From assembly GCA_963965975.1 (NCBI GenBank), contig OZ014411.1, forward strand, positions 1,242,501 through 1,306,500: a stretch of 64,000 bases of DNA, given 5' to 3'. The notes beneath the pieces are model-generated. The model made no database searches. It saw only the letters and a list, made by a program, of their open reading frames with translations, and had not been told where the DNA came from. This DNA comes from Xestospongia bergquistia. Lineage: Eukaryota; Porifera; Demospongiae; Haplosclerida; Petrosiidae. Below, in pieces: positions 34,629-45,555 of the stretch. The position numbers and the translations under genes are program-made. Every line of letters begins with the position of its first letter. Position 1 is the first letter of the stretch.

Positions 34629-35169
34629 CTAAAAGAGAAACAAAGGGCATATTTCAAAGAAAAACATCAATAATGACTACAGTTATGACCATTATTATGC
34701 ACAATTTATAGTTTTTATATAATAAATCTTTTTTGATCACAAAGTCAATACAAGCTCATTCAAATTTTTTATGTATTAAGTTAATCAACTGATTATACCA
34801 AAGTATGCAGACCATGAGCCATTTTTTTAATAACTTTGTAATTGCAAAACAAAAAAATTAAAAAGTAAGGTGTATATTCTTACAAATTGGAATAAATGCT
34901 ATAGCTATTGTTGAGTAAGTATTATGTTGAGAGAAAGCAAATGATCAGTTCATTGTTTGTATAGTTTCAAGCTTGTGGTTGTTCTTCTGCATGGATGTAT
35001 ATATATATATATTATATATATATATATCATTTTAAACATTGATTGGTTGTTATAATCAATATGTTTATGCTAGTTTCACGTAAAGAAAATATTTGTTTAC
35101 ATTTCTAATTATATTATTAAATTAACTAAACAGTGAATCTGATAGTATGTTAAGAATGTTTAGTCAATC
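34629..35169. other. Intergenic with TA repeats
   Basis: No gene seen. An interrupted (TA)n run is at about 34,998-35,026. Confidence 0.4.
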
Positions 35170-35480
35170 TAGGAGTTATTTGTAAAATGAGTTAAACTCG
35201 GGTCACCAAGTTTTAAACAGACTGGATGACTTAATAAGTAGCTAGCAGTTTCAAAGCAAATAATAACATTATATAAAAATTTGCAACTTTACATATATAT
35301 TATATATATATAAGGTTTAAAGACATAAAACAATTATATTTGTTAATGTTGTAAATTTTCAAGAATTGAATTCAATTTTTCTCAACTAGACTAAGACAAT
35401 ATGTCATTTTTACTGTGAGCTTAAGATTATAAGTGTCCAATTATGCTCAGTATGTCTATTTTAATGTCAAACTGACACAA
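35170..35480. repeat. Diverged copy of direct-repeat block A/B
   Basis: Recognisable from AACTCGGGTCACCAAGTTTT, GTAGCTAGCAGTTTCAAAGC and GTCTATTTTAATGTCAA in the same order as 27,205-27,420 and 27,737-27,960, so the repeat lies upstream of both ApoL copies. Confidence 0.6.
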
Positions 35481-35594
35481 GTGATAAGCTGATGTTATTA
35501 GGATGCTTTGGGGTTGACAGTCGTACACAATTTATTCTGTGTATTTCACAACTCGGAAAGTTGTTGTCCAGACTTTATAAAAGTTTTTTTAATT

Positions 35595-35596
<2 letters not shown>

Positions 35597-35657
<61 letters not shown>

Positions 35658-35672
35658 ATATATATATATATG
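35597..35672. repeat. (TA)n microsatellite with GTATG interruptions
   Basis: About 75 bases of almost pure TA with two TATGTATG interruptions. It produces long but meaningless open frames of alternating Ile and Tyr on both strands. Confidence 0.9.
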
Positions 35673-35726
35673 ATAAAGTATCTAAGTCTGTTGAAGAGTG
35701 CTGGATATCGTTTAGACAGAGTGGGT

Positions 35727-35839
35727 TAGACCAGAATTGAAGGACAGCTGTCTGATGATCGCATAACGCGTGAAACTCGAGTAACAGCAACCAGCAACAA
35801 AGCGAGAGCTCTGTTCTTTTTTCCTTCAATTCTGGTCTA
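35727..35839. mobile_element. Small foldback element with 18-bp perfect terminal inverted repeats
   Basis: TAGACCAGAATTGAAGGA at 35,727-35,744 is the exact reverse complement of 35,822-35,839. The 77 bases between are much more GC-rich than the surroundings and contain the hammerhead-like motif annotated separately. It could be a MITE-like element or part of the terminal region of a Penelope-like element or retrozyme, both of which are known to carry hammerhead ribozymes. Confidence 0.65.
35745..35788 (+). ncRNA. Candidate hammerhead ribozyme (type I, short stem III)
   Basis: All core positions can be placed. Stem I is GCTGT (35,747-35,751) paired with ACAGC (35,784-35,788). CTGATGA at 35,752-35,758 is the C3-A9 core. 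Stem II is CGC (35,760-35,762) with GCG (35,768-35,770), with a T-T pair at its base. GAA at 35,72-type position 35,772-35,774 is G12-A14. Stem III is AC (35,775-35,776) with GT (35,781-35,782), closing the loop TCGA. Position 17 is A35,783, giving a GUA cleavage site. A two-base-pair stem III is typical of retroelement-associated hammerheads, which often act as dimers. The T-T mismatch at the base of stem II is the main weakness. Confidence 0.65.
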
Positions 35840-35849
35840 TATATATATA

Positions 35850-36200
35850 TGTCTTAGTACATTACTCAAACAAATATTTACCATTATAAGGAGTAGCCAT
35901 ATATAGTCTATGACAGAAGCTTTAAAATTTCTTTTATAATGCAAACACTTTAAGTTCAATGCGAAGACTTAGAATTGAGGAATTCCTTTGATCGACCTTC
36001 ACATACACTTCAAACACTAGAATTGACTCTTGTGAGCAATATTTAATATATATATATATATAGAAGTTATAATATTCATATTAACACTAGCACGTAATAA
36101 CATTCAAGTTGATCTTTCTTTAAAAAAAAACAGACTGAGTGCCAAAATAGAAGGAAACATGTACCTTCACTCATAGACACGTCATATGTGTATGTGAATT
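35850..36200. repeat. Third copy of the roughly 600-base repeat (partial)
   Basis: Shares CATTATAAGGAGTAGCCATA, CTTAGAATTGAGGAATT and ATGTACCTTCACTCAT-like blocks with units at 28,350-28,750 and 28,930-29,340. A TA run is at about 36,046-36,062. Confidence 0.6.
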
Positions 36201-36926
36201 GAAAATGATATTCACTATATTATTTTAAGTGCTATTTCTTTTTTTGATAAAGTGTGGACCATTGGGCCACAGTTTCCATACTGACGTTAGTACGTTTGCA
36301 CTTTGCTGCATTCGAGCTTATCAAATATTTACAATATAATAAGCAACAGACAACAATTTTTCAGCACCGCTTACACAATTTTGACAATCATGACTCTAGA
36401 GCTAATGTTACTGTGTTTGACCAAGATGAATGTTCTTAGACACTCTGTCTGTCACTTGGTTTATATCAATAACAGCTTAAGAAGACTTAATAAAGAGTAT
36501 TTCATGGTATTTTAATAATCAAACAGCAAAGTGTTATCTATTTTACATTATTTAATCATTAGCAGCTTGTGTCGTGATTGAATGTTTCAGTTTTGTATAA
36601 TCATCAGAAAGAAACAATTTTAGGATTATAATTAAATTTGCTTCATGATACAAATTAACTTTGATATGATAAAAACCTGAGGTTTGTTACTGATAGTCAT
36701 ATTAAAAGGAGGCTACAGTCAAAATTAGATATACATGTTTTTCATTTTTTTTTCTAAGCTAATACCATTAACATGAATAGTTCACATTTCATCGACGAAA
36801 ATTGTCCAATATTTTATTTTATAAAAATCATTGAAACAGAGATTACTACAAATTAAAGATTTACTTCCTGTAGTGGGTGTAACCACACGATGACGTAAAA
36901 GGAGATGCATTTGTGAGAGTGCTAAA
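36201..36926. other. Repeat-derived and intergenic sequence
   Basis: GTGCTATTTCTTTTTTTGATAAAGTG (in pieces) near 36,228-36,255 recurs near 39,985-40,012, so this belongs to the same scattered repeat. The remainder to 36,900 is AT-rich with no gene. Confidence 0.4.
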
Positions 36927-37031
36927 ATGACTGAAGTTGTCGAACAAGAAAGTGCTTCTGATTCTGAAACTTCCTGTTCGGACTTGTCATGTTCTTCTTC
37001 AGAATTTGAACATGATAATAACAGTAATTAA
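36927..37031 (+). other. Short acidic Ser/Glu-rich ORF upstream of the CDIPT-like gene
   Basis: ATG at 36,927 opens 34 codons to a TAA at 37,029-37,031, reading MTEVVEQESASDSETSC followed by SSSEFEHDNN. GC content is locally higher. It may be an upstream exon, a small peptide or the scrap of a transposon protein. No splice link to the gene at 37,320 was found. Low confidence. Confidence 0.25.
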
Positions 37032-37319
37032 CCGTTACCAGGCTACGGCAGCGGTCCTAGCTAGGCCAACTTCTGCTCACATGAGAGAATGCAATATAAC
37101 TTAAAATCACTTTTCCGGCTAATGACTAATATATGTCCTCCATATTATTATTTGGTTAACAGAGAATTTAATTTTAAGCTAATTTTTAAATAAAGGCACG
37201 CCTACTTCCCTTGCTATTAACGTACAGGCTTTATAATATTGTCAGAAGACAAGAAGTTAGCTATCCTATTGCAAGAGACGATCAGTTTATCGATACTACC
37301 AGACAGTTGTTATAGAAAA

Positions 37320-38225
37320 ATGGCTGAAATAATTTTACTCTTTCCAGCAAATATTATAAGTAAGTACATATTCTATTTTAGTCTATATAACAGTATTATT
37401 TTATTATAGCTCTTTCAAGACTACCAATGTACTTTGTTTTATTGTTGTTCCCAACTTATCATTACACTGGAGTAATCTTATTTGCTGTTGGTATCTTTTT
37501 GGATATTTTAGATGGTATTGTTGCTAGAAAAATGAAACAAAGTAAAGAATACTCATATAAACCAGTAGAAGACTTAGATACTTTTATTTTTCACTTATAT
37601 TTTTTGTTACTTACATTAGCCACTTTGCTAGGAATGCACCTGGACTCCTTAGTTGACAAGTGAGTGTGTAAATAAACTAATTGGATATTACTTTCTACAT
37701 AACAGAGTTGGCACTATGATACTTTTGATGTTGTTAGCCACAACACTACCAGACAAATCAGTGTATTATTACACAGTAATGCTTGGTTCTTTCGTTGCTA
37801 ACTGGATATTCAACTGTTTGTAAGTCACATGACTACACTGATATAATTTCCTTGGTATATTACTAATTTTTATATAATTATATATTAGTTACATACTTTC
37901 TAATGGTGATGTTGGCAATGCAGTAATGAAGTTTTTCTATTCAGAACCTTTTTTGACATATTGTGTTCTTGGTAAAGATTACTTCTACTTATTCCTCTAT
38001 CATTATTACAAACAAGCATCAGATGGTAAGTTTATAGAATTATTATCCATAGTCTTGTTATAATTATTAGGTATTGATCATTTTGCTGGAGTTTGTCTTG
38101 TTTTAATAGCTACTGCTCCTGCACTAATACTCTATTATATGTTTGATATTATTAAACTTTACACAGCTGTTAGAGGTATTTCAGCTATTGACATTGAAAA
38201 TCGAAAGCATGTCAAGAAGAATTAA
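37320..38225 (+). CDS. CDP-alcohol phosphatidyltransferase, phosphatidylinositol-synthase (CDIPT)-like, catalytic motif degraded
   Basis: Five exons: 37,320-37,359, 37,410-37,659, 37,706-37,819, 37,889-38,025 and 38,071-38,225, with introns of 45-69 bases and consistent phases, give 231 residues (human CDIPT has 213). It starts MAEIILLFPANIITLSRLPM like CDIPT (FVPNLIGYAR). The motif D-x2-D-G-x2-A-R is intact at residues 45-53 (DILDGIVAR). The second half, G-x3-D-x3-D, reads SYKPVEDLD at 62-70: the Gly is Ser62, the third Asp is Val66, and only Asp70 remains. The segment between helices 3 and 4 is also about eight residues shorter. The C-terminus (KLYTAVRGISAIDIENRKHV) follows CDIPT. The family makes phosphatidylinositol from CDP-diacylglycerol and inositol in the ER. 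This copy is probably a divergent paralogue or pseudoenzyme. Confidence 0.82.
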
Positions 38226-40119
38226 ATAGAATGTATCCTTTCTCTTTTTAATGTATTTCTATTGCTGGAGTTATTTATAGACTATGTTTTATGACAAAAT
38301 ATAATTTCAACTTTTATAGAGTAATTTGCTTTCAAAGTAATTTTACTAGCTATTAGTTTGAAATATAATGATAGTAAATAGAGACACATGGTATGACATT
38401 TCAAAGCTTCCAACGTACATAACACTATAGAGAACACTGTTTATTACAAACTATACTTTGAACTTCTATGATAGTAACTTCCTTCAAGGGAATTTTAATA
38501 TCCAATATTTTGAGATGTAATGTTTGTAAACAGAGTTACATGACATCACACTTCAAAAATGCTGACAGAGTGTAAACATTGAAATGAGACTAAACATCAA
38601 TTTATTACTTGAATGATTATCTAAATAAGTTTGAATGACTACAATGCATTCTATGGAAACATAAATAGGATACTAGTATACGTAGCTTTAGTTTAACCTG
38701 TAAATGAATTTAAAATGTTGCATTCTTTTCTGCTGTAAACATTCTTTTCTTTAAAATTAACCTGCAAGTGAACTTTGACCTTTTGTGGAAGATGATTTTC
38801 TTGGACCATGATTAGAAATGTTTGCAACTTTGTTGTAGAACATTAACTTGATCCCACCCTTTAGTTGACACCGTTCAGTACACGTGTTCACTGCTAGCTC
38901 GTTTTTCCAATCAAAAAAAGATTTTCAATCTATTCTATTTCAACATGTTTTATTACAAAAGAAAATAGCTGAAACTTACAAAATATATTGTACAAACAAG
39001 CTCACAACAAAGTAAAAATCTACAGTGACAAGTTTTTGCTTCAGCATAGAAAATTGTTTGTTTTATTTTGAAATCTCTGTTGGAGTTTTGAGATCATGTT
39101 GTAGCTGATATCAAATACACTGAGTTATAAACTGTAACAGTTTTCTATAAAGGTTCAGAATCAATTCTTATGTCATTGGCTTTGATTATTCTTATAAATC
39201 AATGTAATCCATGAATAGTAGCTTCCTCCTCTTGGACTAAAATTATATTCAAAGACATATGATGGTCCTAATCCTTTATAGTTTGGTGTTGCCAGCCATT
39301 CAAGGCAAACAGTTAATCTTTTTAACAAAAGATAAAAACATTGCATTATTGTTTACTTTTGAATGTACTCAACAATGTGTAGAAAAGGTGTAATAAATAA
39401 AAGAGAGCCTGTTGAAAGTTGAAACAAAAAAATGTAAAAGAATGAATTGATTAGTGCTGGCTATATGAAGACACTTAAAGTTATATTATTGACATGGTAA
39501 TTGACATAATAATTATAATATTGTTGTCTTAATGATATTGTAAATTATAAATTAAGACTATTGTTAACTTTGACATGCAAAAATTGTGTTACAAATTAAA
39601 AACACACTAACAATGAGCACTGGTGGCAATTACTATGGCATCTGCCACAATATTCACCAGTAAGAAGTGAATGACATTCTTTATTTTTTCAGTGTATCTG
39701 TTGTTTGAATATAAATACTTACACGTATTAAAAGTTAAGGCTTAGTTGGTACTTTGATGTGGTTGAGGGGGAACTCTTATTTCATTTGAAGAGAAGGATA
39801 TAGATATGACAGTAATGAACCAGTCTATACTTGTATAATTTAATGTTCATGATGATCTTTTCTACAATAGTATGAAGTAAACATGTGCCACACCTACCTT
39901 TATTATGATTATATAACATATGGAATATGAATTAAAAATAACAGTAGCAATATTTGTCACCATTTGTAATAAGTATGTTATATTAAGTGCTATTTCTTTT
40001 TTGATAAAGTGCAGAACCATTACCACAGTTTCTGTAGTGATATTAGTTTAATTTCTATTATCATGCTGACACTCATGGCAACTTATTCAATACTTATTTA
40101 GACAAAAATATTGTCGTCT
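38226..40119. other. Intergenic with scattered repeat fragments
   Basis: No gene recognised. ATTCACCAGTAAGAAGTGAAT near 39,655 matches a segment near 13,805, and about 39,860-40,080 matches the scattered repeat at 28,700, 29,300 and 36,150-36,280. The stretch 38,300-39,600 appears unique and empty. Confidence 0.4.
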
Positions 40120-40139
40120 GTTACCTAGTATAAGTAGCA

Positions 40140-40250
40140 CAACTTACAGATTTGTGACTAAATTTGAATGCAGTTGATACAAACTCATGGAGGTAAAATC
40201 AAGACAGATACAACTTCACCAACAGAAGCTACAGCAACTCCTCTTAAGAG
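40140..40250 (-). pseudogene. ApoL scrap, copy 4
   Basis: About 100 bases match the C-terminal half of the ApoL exon (copy 2 around 31,970-32,065): GATACAAACTC, GTAAAATCAAGACAGATACA and GCTACAGCAACTCCTCTT. The remainder of the gene is absent. Same orientation as the other copies. Confidence 0.65.
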
Positions 40251-40499
40251 TCTTATGTATAACATTAAATATTTATTGTGGCTATACTATGTGAAATTTA
40301 TGTAAAATGATGATTTATATAATAAACACAATAATTGTGCACTAAATACTACAATGCATATGACTTAGTTTATTAAAATTTGCTTTTGCTTAGAGTGGAA
40401 GGTCTGGGTCTAGTACAGCTGTCAATTTCATTAACGTTTCAGACTGAATTAATTATGTTCATCGATAATAATTATTATTGGAAGACACACCTCATTCTG

Positions 40500-40775
40500 T
40501 ATACAAGCATGACAGCACATGGCATCACCAACTGCACCCTCAGTGCCAAGCCTAACCAACCGAAGTCAATCAATTTCCCAAGGAGATCATTTGGAAAGAA
40601 AAGCAGATCATTTCAGAAACATTGGTTTGACATTTTCGTGTAGTTGGACTATGATGAAGCCAAAGATGTCATTTATTGTCATACTTGTAGACTGGCTGAA
40701 CATCAGAATAAACTTGTTCCATCCAAGAGCCAGCTTTCAATACTACTGGCTTTTTCGAATTAGACATGATATAGA
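40500..40775 (+). pseudogene. TTF-type zinc finger / hAT (ZMYM-like) transposase fragment, dead
   Basis: One frame reads NQPKSINFPRRSFGKKSRSF then QKHWFDIFV, a stop, and LDYDEAKDVIYCHTCRLAEH followed by QNKLVPSKSQLS. This is the N-terminal TTF-type zinc-finger start of hAT/ZMYM-like proteins (…FGKK.RSFQ..WF..W.WL.YD…V.CH.C). A TAG stands where the family has Trp at about 40,643. No further part of the transposase follows. Dead fragment. Confidence 0.65.
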
Positions 40776-41726
40776 CATGACAGTAATAAATCAGTCTATA
40801 CACGTAAAGTTTTTGTACTAGATATTATAGAACAGACACATGTCTATTTTAATATTGCTTATAGGAAGTAATTTTTACAACTTTTTATAGTTTGCTGCAT
40901 TATATAAACATAAATAATAATAATTAATGCAGGCAGCTTAGCTAAATGAAATTGATACATAAATGTAAGACAGATATTAAAGCATAATAAAATAGGGACA
41001 AGCAACACTGTTGAGATAGTTTGTAGAAATTAAAATAATTATCATTCTACCAAAAGGTGTTCTGCATAGAGATAATGTGAACATAGACTAGTTTTTCCAA
41101 CTTATCAATAACATTTTCTAAAGTTAAATAAAAGTTATGATACTTTAATAGATTTTGAACTCTCTGTTCTTCAATTGTTATTATAAAGTGTACCATATTA
41201 ATGATCACTCTTATTAATGCTATGAAATTCCTGTTCGTTTGACCAATTGATGGTGCCATTTTGAGAGTTGACATTGTAATATGCTATTTTGAGAGTTAAC
41301 ATTCTGGGAAGTAACCCATGACAGGAAGACAAGTATTCATCATGATGTAAATATTAACTATACTACCAACTGATCAAAACTATATTCATAAACTCAATAC
41401 AATTTGATTGGCTTCACACAACATCTTGTGGATTCAAGCTATAATTACTTCTTCCCACCCATCGACTGTCTGGTCATGCAAGACTAAGCATAATAAAATG
41501 TAATCAACAATAATTGTAAGTCTCAATACTATATAACATAATAATATTATTATATAACATAATAATATTATTATATAACATAATATTGACAACTGATCAA
41601 AATTAATGAAAACGAAATAACTATTTTGAAAATTAGAAATAATGTCAAGACAAAATGAAAAATTAAAAAGCATGAATGTCATCAAGTAGTAAATTTATGA
41701 CTCATTTATCTATCATATACAAAAGC
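40776..41726. other. Intergenic, no gene recognised
   Basis: Contains three tandem copies of TATTATATAACATAATA between about 41,525 and 41,588. Otherwise AT-rich and empty. Confidence 0.45.
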
Positions 41727-44700
41727 TTACTGATGTCTACAAACATGAATTTGACCAAAATTACCTTTTATTGGGCGAGGATAACCATTATCAACATGTG
41801 TGGGTGTGTTGCCATTGTAACGAATGTACTTTTCCTTTTTAAAAACGTAGGTCTTTTTGTTAGGTAGGACAGCCATAGCATCAAAACCTTTAGCAAATGT
41901 ATTGTCAGGTAAATTACCAAAATTGCCATCAAGAGCTTTTGGAAAGCCTTTATCGACCACAAAACTTGATGGAAAGTTAGAATAGCGTACATACTGTGAT
42001 CCACGAGTAACATACGTTTTGTTGTCCATCAGCTGGTCTGCTGAATCTAATCGTTGACGAAAGGATGAGGGGGCATTACCACTAATTGCCTTTAAATTAC
42101 CACTGCTTGGATTTTGATCATCTAGTGAGGTGTACTTGAGGTATTTGTTTCCTCTCGAGATATAAATTCCTTTATTATGAGTAAGTATGGCATCAAATCC
42201 ATTCTCAAAGTTGCTTGGGATGTTTCCCCAATTACCCATAATTAATTTAGGGAAATTACATTCTAACTTGGCAGCATTATTATCTGAATAACGCAAATAG
42301 ACGGGACCCTTTGTCATAATAGTTACTCCTTCATAGGACCCAATACTTTCAAAACCATACTCAATTGGATTAGTAGTAATGAAATAATAAGCATAATTAG
42401 CTGCATTGTTAATAGCTTTATTCGGATATAACCTAGCAAGTCTTAATGCATTTCTAACACCATATCCAAGATCATCAGTATATGCTATAGCATGTGTTTG
42501 TTCGTGTAGTAATGTATTAAGTTGAGAGTAAGCATGTATAATATGTGGTAATCGATACTGAAGAGGACAAAGAACAATGTGACGTGATCCTTGCCAAGTA
42601 TATGCTAGTACACGAGAGAGACAATGTCGGCCATTGTACCAGTATGTGAATTGTTTTGTTACTAAAAATGCTTTTATATCTTTGAATGCTTTCCTCACAC
42701 GTGACACTCTGTTAGGTGTTCTTGCACCAAACCATCTTATATAATGAGGTTTATCCTTATCTACATCCTGTATTGCTGAATTAAGGTATGTGTAAATTGT
42801 CTTGTGAATAAGAAGAGTTGTACGTCGTTGACTTTGAGAGCTACGTCCACAAAATTTAGGATTAATCAATTTCTTTCTTTTTCCTGAAACTATTATTGAA
42901 TCCTTACTATGTTCACGCATCATTTCACCAACTGTCTGATGAGACACGCCCCCTTCAAATAAATCAATGGAAGTACTTGCATATACAGTATCATCAGTAG
43001 AAGTGCTAGTCATAGATGGTAGTCCTGGTATTGCAGGGACAGTTTTATATACTAATGGACCTGTATACTGTATACTGTAATAGCCACTCTCTTTAAAGCT
43101 ATAAGCTGTACTTATGTCTACTGTGACTGAGAGAGATTGCCAAAGTGATAAGTAATGGTAATCGTTCATTGTAGGTGTTGTACGATGTATGTGGATTCCA
43201 TCATATTGTACCTTGATACCATCTCTAGTTACACTCATAAAATCTGAGAGAATCCCTTCTAATGGTGTATCCCATTTGAGAATATTAACATCTGCATTGC
43301 CATGATTAATGATAGTAAATTTACAAGGTACTTTTTGATCAATGACTTTACACTCTATCGTTACATGAAGGCCTGTGTCTGCAATCATAGGTACATTGTC
43401 TAGTTGAATAGATGAGGGTCTAATGAGAGAGGAAGAGAGCAGTTATTTGCTGTGCTGTTTACTATCCAAACAGCCACACACACAATCATATAATCTTTAA
43501 CATATACAATACTGACTTCCTGCTATCTGTTTACTCAACAACATTAGTTACAAAAATTTTAATAATTCTTTGCTAAGTATTATCCATGAATATACTTACT
43601 CCAATAAAATGGATATCTTCTCCTGTATCAGAGTGTCTTGTTGCTCACTATCACAGGCTCTCTCTTCATTATCCACAAAAGAATCACTTAGTTCTGAGTT
43701 TTCATTAGATGAAATTGAATCCAAGTTATTTGAAAGTCCACGATTGTCTGTAATAAATAGTATGAAAAATAAACACATACATCTGCAACAGTTCTCTCTC
43801 ACTCTCTCATCTTTAATCTTCACAATCCATCAAACAAGGGTTCATTTTCCTGTTCTACTATAATGTATATGGTTCCTCCCATTTACTACCATACAGGAAA
43901 TACATATGGTTGCTCTTAAACCACACTTACAATTATTTATCAGTATTCAACACTTGTGTCAATAATGAGAGCTGTCTGTATATTTATAATAATACATTCT
44001 AATGGCACTTTTAGTTTCAATGTTACATGTTATGTACATGAAAATGATTTCAAAAAGTGACTGTTTATACTGTGATATAACGTCTACTTGTGTTTTGTTT
44101 TTATCAACAGTTTATGTTGACATTAGATGTAGCTGGTATGGTAAATATTTTAATTAATACTTAATGACTATACATGTACATGTTGTCTTCTGTACATTGC
44201 TATTTCTAATAGAGTATCTAGAGAACTAAAAACAGCACTGTAATCATTGAAGTTTAGACGTAAACAAATTAAATTTAAGCAACAATGCATAAGTAGTCTA
44301 CTTTAGTCTAACATGTACTTATTTCTGATATATTATATAAACTCTTTATACTCTTTAAAGCAAACATTAATTTCTAGTATAAAAACAACAAGTAATGATC
44401 AATTGTCACTTCACATCAATGTCATCTTGAATAAAAGAATTATTCTAAATGAGTTAATCCTGTTTGTGTTGAAGCAATTTGTTACTTGTAACTATGGAGT
44501 AGTGTTCAATATTAGCGCATTATTTGTTATATACAATAGGGAATATGTGACGTACATGATATATATCATACATATTTGATTGTATGATGATAAATGAAGT
44601 ACCTTCATTGTTGGGTGAGTCTTCTTCCGTAACAATGTCTTCCGAAGGATAATTTAGACTGGATTGTTGAGGGGAGGTATTCTCTGTATCATCTATTGGT

Positions 44701-44765
44701 AAGAACTGTGACTCAACATAGCAATACAATGACAGACAAAACAGTAACACAGCAAGGGCTCTCAT
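41727..44765 (-). CDS. Secreted M35-type Asp-zincin metallopeptidase with hemopexin repeats
   Basis: Three exons: 44,603-44,765, 43,600-43,747 and 41,727-43,419, joined in phases 1 and 2, giving about 667 residues. Exon 1 encodes a signal peptide (MRALAVLLFCLSLYCYVES). It and exon 2 continue as an acidic Ser/Glu-rich linker. Exon 3 begins with a beta-rich domain (CKFTIINHGNADVNILKWDT) like the propeptide of deuterolysins. The catalytic part has HEQTH (residues 409-413) followed by TDDLGYG (418-424), the HExxH plus GTxDxxYG-type signature of M35 aspzincins in which Asp is the third zinc ligand, then a NYAYYF segment. From about 465 to the end are four hemopexin-type repeats (…YLRYSDN…, GNKYLKYT, GSQYVRYS, KEKYIRYN), each followed by P..I.GN. 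Likely an extracellular protease targeted by its hemopexin domain. All key residues are present. Confidence 0.85.
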
Positions 44766-45555
44766 CTTTACAGTGATGGATTAGAACGAAGCAGGCGTGG
44801 TCAAAACGTGGGTGTTATAGTACTTCTATGGTATCCAAGAATCTTGATTATGTGAGCTCGTATCATGGAAGACTACTGACAGACGTGTAGGTCAACATTT
44901 CAAAGATATATCGATGTTATTTTACTTTCTCGGAAATATGGTTAATAGCAATCTAGGTAATTTATGGAGACAGTGCATTATGTGTTATTGGTAATATCTG
45001 CAATTACATCAGATGTATATTTAATTATATTTAGTTCTAGTATGTAGTAGTGAGTGTGTAGAATGTCAAAATATCTTATAGAAGTTAAATTATCTTACTT
45101 TTCCTACACGTTTTAAATTGTTATAAATATTTTGTTTATTTTTCTATTTTTGTAAAGAAGAGCATCTTTACATAATTATATTAAAAACATTGATATTTAT
45201 ACTCATGTTGAAAACATAATACAGGGTTTATCACATGTACAGTGTTAGGATATATTACTATTATCATTAATGGATTAAGAAAATGAAACACTTTTTGACT
45301 GCAACAGTGTATGTTTGTAATCCATCTGAAACACAATTTACTTCAGCAAAAAGTATATAAAATGTTGTAGGGCAATAATTTGAAATATTATATGCATTAT
45401 CCTGAATGTAATTTAAAGATGACCAAACATGTTCACTGATACAAAAGTTGTAGTTAAAACTTTACTTAATTGATATATACTTGAGGGCATGTTTGTATTT
45501 TTCAAGTCCGAATTATCAGATTATTAATTGATATGTTATTACATATTGTATATCT
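44766..45555. other. Upstream flank of the M35 gene, intergenic
   Basis: No gene recognised in this stretch. The first 150 bases are less AT-rich and may hold the promoter of the M35 gene. Confidence 0.4.

Noticed and set aside
35492-35829. Long overlapping frames of alternating Ile and Tyr on both strands
   Set aside because: They are produced by the TA microsatellite; composition and overlap on both strands rule out coding.
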